Of a stretch of 64,000 bases of DNA, positions 60,571-64,000 are shown piece after piece; within the stretch, counting starts at the first letter, position 1, and each line of letters opens with the position of its first letter. The notes under the pieces were generated by a model. That model saw only the letters and a list, made by a program, of their open reading frames with translations, was not told the origin of the DNA and made no database searches. A program made the translations under genes and the position numbers. Source of the DNA: Rhynchopus sp. YZ270_cl-10 (lineage: Eukaryota > Euglenozoa > Diplonemea > Diplonemida > Diplonemidae); assembly GCA_964035575.1 (NCBI GenBank), contig OZ037857.1, positions 310,001 to 374,000 of the forward strand. The letters run 5' to 3'.

Positions 60571-61733
60571 CCCTTTGGGACCGAAGGGTGGCTGAATTAA
60601 ACACCCAAAATTGGGGTCCCCACAGAGGAAGGTAGGTAATATGGTCTCACATGCATAAAAACCAAACTCGAGGGGCGGAATTGAAAGATTTTTTATCAAA
60701 TAAATCCAAAGAAGCAAGAAATTATCATTTTTGGCATCCTGGAAATTTATTGGATACTGGAGAGCCTGGTGTCATTCTTAAAAGGGGTCCTCACAGAGGG
60801 CCACCCGAGAACGTGGGTAATATGGTCCCACATGCATAAAAACCAAAGTCGAGGGGCGGAATTGAAAGATTTTTCATCAAATAAATCCAAAGAAGCAAAA
60901 AATTTTCAGTTTTGGCATCCTGGAAATTTATTAGATACTGGAGAGCCTGGGTCACCCGAAAAGGTGGTAAAGGGGGGTGTGACAACAATTAAAAGTGCAT
61001 TTTTTGGGTCAATTTTTTCATATTTTCCTAAATTTCGGCCCGGAAACGCATTTCCGGGCATTTTTGGGGCGGGGTATGGGTGAATTTTCCATATTTTGAG
61101 GCCTCAGGCAACATGTCTAAAAATGGCACTTTTACGAGGGAAAAGTGGAAAAAAAGTAGGGTATGTTAGGGGGGAAAGTGAGTAAATTGACTTCAGATTG
61201 GCCATTTTTGAAAACTTTTAGCGTCGTTAAATGCGCGAAACTGCCGGAATGCAAAGCAATGCGAGATCAGTTCCAGAAAAAAAAATTTATTTATTTTTTG
61301 ACGAGTGGTGAATTAAAGCCTGTGACAGATCTGTCAAAAACTGCTTATTCCACTTTCTGCATACCACACCTATTTTTTTCCCCCCGAAAATGGCGTTATT
61401 GGATAGATTTGCAAGAAATCTTTTCACGACACCCCGAGTTTTTGAAAAATACCATTTTAAAGATGTCTTACTCACGTGGGAGCACTAAAACGGAAAAATT
61501 TTAAAAAACCCACTTTTTCTGATTTCTTCGAAAATTGGCTTGGGGGCGCCACCATCTGACACGAATGCATTTTTTACAAAATCTTCTATTCTTGCTTCTT
61601 TGGAAAGATGGGCCATAAAATCTTTCCACCATGCCAAGAGTTGGTCGAAAATATTGAGCAGATCATGTCTAACTCGTCTTCCTAAGAAAAATTGTTATAA
61701 CCGCCACCACAGTGGCGGTTAGTTCCCAAAGGG
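60571..61733. mobile_element. piggyBac-like non-autonomous element (TTAA flanks)
   Basis: TTAA (60567-60570) followed by CCCTTTGGGACCGAAGGG, and at the right GTTCCCAAAGGG followed by TTAA (61734-61737). CCCTTT ends and TTAA target duplication are those of the piggyBac superfamily. The 1163-bp interior has no transposase. It carries two tandem units of about 185 bp (60600-60785 and 60785-60970, each with AACCAAA-TCGAGGGGCGGAA and GGAAATTTATT) and a CCGCCAC/GTGGCGG hairpin near the right end. Confidence 0.8.
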
Positions 61734-61737
61734 TTAA

Positions 61738-62207
61738 AATTTCAGATTTTTTTTTTTTTGTGTAACCCCTTTTCCCATTAAGGCAAACCTTCCTGATTAG
61801 CAGAGGGTCTGGACCTGATTTGGGAGAAACTACAGAGGGGGAAGAGTTGATTTGAAATACAGCGAAAAAAAAAAAAGGAAAAAAAATCACATGAAATTTT
61901 ATAACAATCCACCTCTCTCCCTCTCTCTCTCTTTGCAGCAATAAACCAAATTCTCACTAAACGACAACACCAAAACCACTCTTTTTACCCCTCCAATAAA
62001 TCACACTATTTTTTTTCTTTTTCTTTCAAAAACAAATTTGACCCGAAAGGTTATTTTACATCTCCCTTCAAAAAAAGGGGGTTAGGATAGACAGCGTCTT
62101 TTAAATCACAAAAAATGCCCTTTTTTTTGATAAATTGTAGTGTAGTTGCCTCGATTGTATTTGCCACAGTTGTACAATCTCTCCACCTTTTTTTTTTCTT
62201 ATTCTCT
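61738..62207. other. Gene-free stretch with R1 fragment and R5
   Basis: An R1 start lies at about 61848-61862 and an R5 copy at about 62125-62190, ending directly downstream of the RING gene. (CT)n near 61915-61935. No gene. Confidence 0.55.
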
Positions 62208-63200
62208 TCATCTATCCGTCTTCGCAGATACCCGCATTGAACCTAGCTGTGCTATTATTGATGCGGCTGAAGTACGTTGCGATCCATCACCTCGTTCCGA
62301 TATGTGAGGGGATGAGAGACACGTGGACGGGGTGCGTCTCACCCCACTGACACCCACCCCGACCCCTACCCCATTCTGCCCTGAGGGACGCCGACGCACC
62401 ACCTCCCGCACGACCGCCCCCACGGCAATACTATTCCCTCCTCCTCCTCCTCCTCCACCACCCCCTCCACCTCCACCCCTCGCCTCCCTCCTCGCTGTCG
62501 ACCCTTCCACCAAAGACTGAATCAGTAGCCTCCTCCCATTTATTTCAGACCTCGGAACCGATGTTCTCTGCGCCAAAGGAAGCCCTGGAGGACCTGCCTG
62601 CGTCCCGCCATTTCCATTTGAAGAAATATTCTGAAAAATCTGCCGACACGCCCTTTCTTTTGGAGAGAGCGCTGCAATCGCACACCGTGTAGGTTGTGGT
62701 GGGGAAACCTGAGTAGGGGTCGCAGGGGGAGTAGAAGAACGACTAGGCGCACCAAAAAGCCAGGTTTTCACTGGAGATGGTGTTCTTGCATGACGTTTTT
62801 TTGAAAAGCTTTTTTTGGTTCCATTAAAACCACATCGACCACAGCTTGATGTATGTTGGTGTTGATGTATCTGCGGTTTCACCTTCTGCGAAGCCCTCGG
62901 TGAATGCAACGTCCCCTGCGAGCTAACCCTTTTAAGAAGCGATATAGGTCTCTCCACCTTCGCTTCTTCCAATGCTTCTAACAACGCATAATTCACAGGA
63001 AACCCCCTTTCAGAAGGCTCAACAGTTCGACATCTACAGGTAGGACATAATACCCCATCATCCCTTTCCCTCATCGGCGTTTTCTTCTTTATCAACGAAA
63101 TGCATCGAGTACAAATAGTATGCCCACAACCTAAAAGCTTAGGAACCCTTGCAAAAGGCTCTGACGCATATTCTACCAGACATACAGGGCATTCGGGCAT
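62208..63200 (-). CDS. RING-finger protein, likely E3 ubiquitin ligase
   Basis: 330 residues starting MPECPVCLVEYASEPFARVP. An N-terminal C3HC4 RING: Cys4-x2-Cys7-x17-Cys25-x-His27-x2-Cys30-x2-Cys33-x18-Cys52-x2-Cys55 (LGCGHTICTRC, LCPTCRC). RINGs of this TRIM/RNF type recruit ubiquitin-loaded E2 enzymes. The rest is low-complexity: Ser/Pro/Arg-rich, a possible extra zinc pair (SSCGRCGFNG, about 118-127), a run of 14 Gly near residue 250 and a GVGVGVGV stretch. There is no further known domain or membrane segment. The start is fixed by the Cys pattern and by the tract CCTCTCCCCTCCTTAG one base before ATG; a longer frame upstream translates that tract. Confidence 0.88.
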   Translation of the reverse strand: MPECPVCLVEYASEPFARVPKLLGCGHTICTRCISLIKKKTPMRERDDGVLCPTCRCRTVEPSERGFPVNYALLEALEEAKVERPISLLKRVSSQGTLHSPRASQKVKPQIHQHQHTSSCGRCGFNGTKKSFSKKRHARTPSPVKTWLFGAPSRSSTPPATPTQVSPPQPTRCAIAALSPKERACRQIFQNISSNGNGGTQAGPPGLPLAQRTSVPRSEINGRRLLIQSLVEGSTARREARGGGGGGGGGGGGGGNSIAVGAVVREVVRRRPSGQNGVGVGVGVSGVRRTPSTCLSSPHISERGDGSQRTSAASIIAQLGSMRVSAKTDR

Positions 63201-63201
63201 G

Positions 63202-63248
63202 CTAAGGAGGGGAGAGGAGAGTGAGGGGGAGAGGAGAGAGTAGAAAAA
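63202..63248 (-). promoter_or_regulatory. Pyrimidine tract ending in TTAG one base before the RING start codon
   Basis: The coding strand carries about 45 nearly pure pyrimidines, then CCTTAG, then C-ATG. With AG this close to ATG, a spliced leader acceptor is the simplest reading, but the donor (in cis or in trans) is not seen. Confidence 0.45.
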
Positions 63249-64000
63249 AGATTTATTAAAAAGAGACCAGGTTTTGTGAAGAAACCCCCAAAAAGGAGGA
63301 GAAAGAACCGAAGTCACTCAGGGGAAAGGGGAAAGGGGGGGAAGAGGGAAAAAGCCCTCGAGAAGGGGGTAAATATATTTTCTAGCTGATATAGGGGGTG
63401 GGGGAAAAGAGGGGGGGGTTTTGGGGGGGGTTTTGGGGGGGGTGTTTTTAGTGTGTGTTCTGTGATGTGGGTGGTAAATATGGGGTGTGGTGGGAAAAAG
63501 TGTCCTTGTCGTTATCACCCCTTTTTTTGTAGCCCTTTGGTGTGTTGAGGCTTGCATACACACTATCTTTCGCCTGTTGGGTGGTAGTGTTGCGGAGCAC
63601 GGTTGGGTGAGTGAAACGACGTTGATACTTTCCGCTCACAAAGTAGTAGTCTGCGTTAAAAAAATAAATAAATCTGGGTATTGCATTGTTTGTTCTTTGG
63701 GATTTTTTTTAGTTTTTTTTTTGTTGTTGTTTTTTGTTTGTTTTTTTTTTTTTGCTGTTTTGTTTGTTTGCTTGTTTTTTTTTACCTTTTTTTTGTGTGT
63801 TTTTTTTTGTTTGTATTTTGTCACCGCTTCACTTTTTTGCTTGCATCGATCAATCACCCAATGCGGGTTCATGTACTCAACGTCTTGTTTTTTTTTGTGT
63901 GCTGGGTTTTGTGTATGTGTGTTTTTTTTTTGTTGCTGTTGATGTTTGTCATCTTCCCATTTCAACCGTGTCAAAATAAAATCATACCTGGCGTTATATC
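63249..64000. other. Right end of window: repeats and simple sequence
   Basis: No gene. A G-rich run with GGGGGGGG-TTTT spacing lies at 63408-63446. A second copy of the 9648-9810 repeat lies at 63498-63662. T-rich, (TTTG)-like simple sequence fills 63700-63920. Confidence 0.5.
63498..63662. repeat. Dispersed repeat, copy of 9648-9810
   Basis: GTTGGGTGGTAGTGTTGCGG, AGCACGGTTGGGTGAGTGAA, TTTCCGCTCACAAAGTAGTA. Same orientation as the left copy. Confidence 0.75.

Noticed and set aside
63408-63446. Telomere
   Set aside because: Only three units, irregular G counts, and ordinary sequence continues on both sides.

Overview
This window looks like nuclear DNA of a single-celled eukaryote. Five short GT-AG introns (44 to 234 nt) interrupt reading frames of recognisable eukaryotic proteins (a UBA3-type NEDD8 E1, a papain-fold protein, a coiled-coil/SAP protein), and there are also a protein kinase, a dynamin-like GTPase, an A20 finger, a RING finger and ubiquitin-like folds. 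I cannot name the lineage from sequence alone. There is no sign of a prokaryotic, organellar or viral chromosome.

Genes: every protein gene I can support lies on the minus strand. From right to left, the direction of transcription, they are: RING protein (62208-63200), two small proteins near 53 kb (one doubtful), coiled-coil/SAP protein (43434-46100, 4 exons), small tail-anchored coiled-coil protein (40898-41506), ubiquitin-like + WD-like protein (38910-40028), dynamin-like GTPase (37053-38483), ubiquitin-like + leucine-rich-repeat protein (34469-35836), a papain-fold pseudo-peptidase (32336-33549), a 627-residue helical protein (26203-28086), UBA3 (24124-25686), a repetitive N-glycosylated surface protein (20573-23308), an LVIVD surface protein (17405-19516), a short probably secreted protein (15719-16453), an A20 zinc-finger protein (14302-14673), a CAMK-like kinase (8100-9011), and an exon of an Ala/Glu-rich helical protein running off the left end (1-1021). 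The one-way arrangement and the pyrimidine-rich tracts just before many start codons fit a unidirectional gene cluster. Whether transcripts are polycistronic or trans-spliced cannot be decided here. The two surface-protein genes share a duplicated 3' part that encodes the same stalk and membrane anchor joined to unrelated ectodomains.

Repeats: the left 14 kb, 28-32 kb and 46-62 kb are gene-poor and filled with non-autonomous DNA transposons and small hairpin repeats. Three hAT-type elements have exact 8-bp target duplications (9832-10594, 12457-13234, 56767-57607), and one element has TTAA/CCCTTT ends like piggyBac (60571-61733). A striking group of elements carries a conserved core of about 120 bp followed by arrays of short palindromes whose sequence differs from copy to copy (1189-3043, 3807-4222, 10975-13989, 54826-55500). 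Several dispersed small repeats (called R1 to R7 here) recur between genes, and one copy lies in an intron. R2 and R3 share an apical CTCTCGTGC-like segment while their stems differ. A 51-bp minisatellite of about 40 units fills 5430-7495.
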